DNA of 5,918 nucleotides, taken from the NCBI GenBank assembly GCA_039029935.1, contig JBCCFC010000891.1:1-5918 (forward strand). The letters are read 5' to 3'. A program made the translations under genes and the position numbers. This stretch comes from G039029935 sp039029935. GTDB taxonomy: Bacteria; Chloroflexota; Anaerolineae; Caldilineales; Caldilineaceae. The notes beneath the pieces are model-generated. The model ran no database searches. It saw only the letters and a program-made list of their open reading frames with translations, and was not told the origin of the DNA. Every line of letters starts with the position of its first letter. The first letter of the stretch is position 1. Positions 5,894 to 5,918 of the stretch are shown here, in pieces.

Positions 5894-5918
5894 AAAAGAT
5901 TTTTTAATTGAATTAATA

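Overview
The window looks like a bacterial chromosome segment of moderate GC content. Genes are tightly packed, stop and start codons overlap, and there are two perfect copies of the bacterial chromosome-partitioning site parS. The ABC-permease style, the TPR membrane protein and the metallo-hydrolase suggest a Chloroflexota-like organism, but no marker gene here proves this.

Layout. At the left edge (1-246, +) is the 3' end of an ABC-transporter permease that stops before the usual EAA loop. Next is a 114-bp gap (247-360) between convergent genes. It is filled by two long palindromes centred 58 bp apart, each with a perfect parS core (TGTTTCACGTGAAACA) at its centre. The first doubles as an intrinsic terminator hairpin. 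Reading leftward from 3093 to 361 is a compact three-gene operon: a metallo-beta-lactamase-fold hydrolase, a one-pass membrane TPR protein and thiamine pyrophosphokinase (thiN). The gaps are 7 bp and a 1-bp TAATG overlap. A 495-bp divergent gap (3094-3588) holds a good extended -10 promoter facing right, a run of inverted repeats and a 14-bp palindrome. It leads into a 749-residue 6-phosphofructokinase (3589-5838, +). The last 80 bp are AT-rich, with a weak possible terminator.

How they fit together. thiN makes the cofactor thiamine diphosphate. The permease remnant opposite it is of the type that often carries thiamine precursors or other small nutrients, so a link is possible but unproven. 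The hydrolase and the TPR protein are co-transcribed with thiN, but their roles cannot be read from sequence.

Two things stand out. First, the phosphofructokinase has the tandem two-lobe structure of animal and fungal PFK-1. Its N-half is catalytically complete. Its C-half has lost the catalytic aspartates but keeps the residues of the animal fructose-2,6-bisphosphate site. Second, a pair of parS sites is built into terminator-like hairpins, so one piece of DNA may serve both chromosome segregation and transcription termination.
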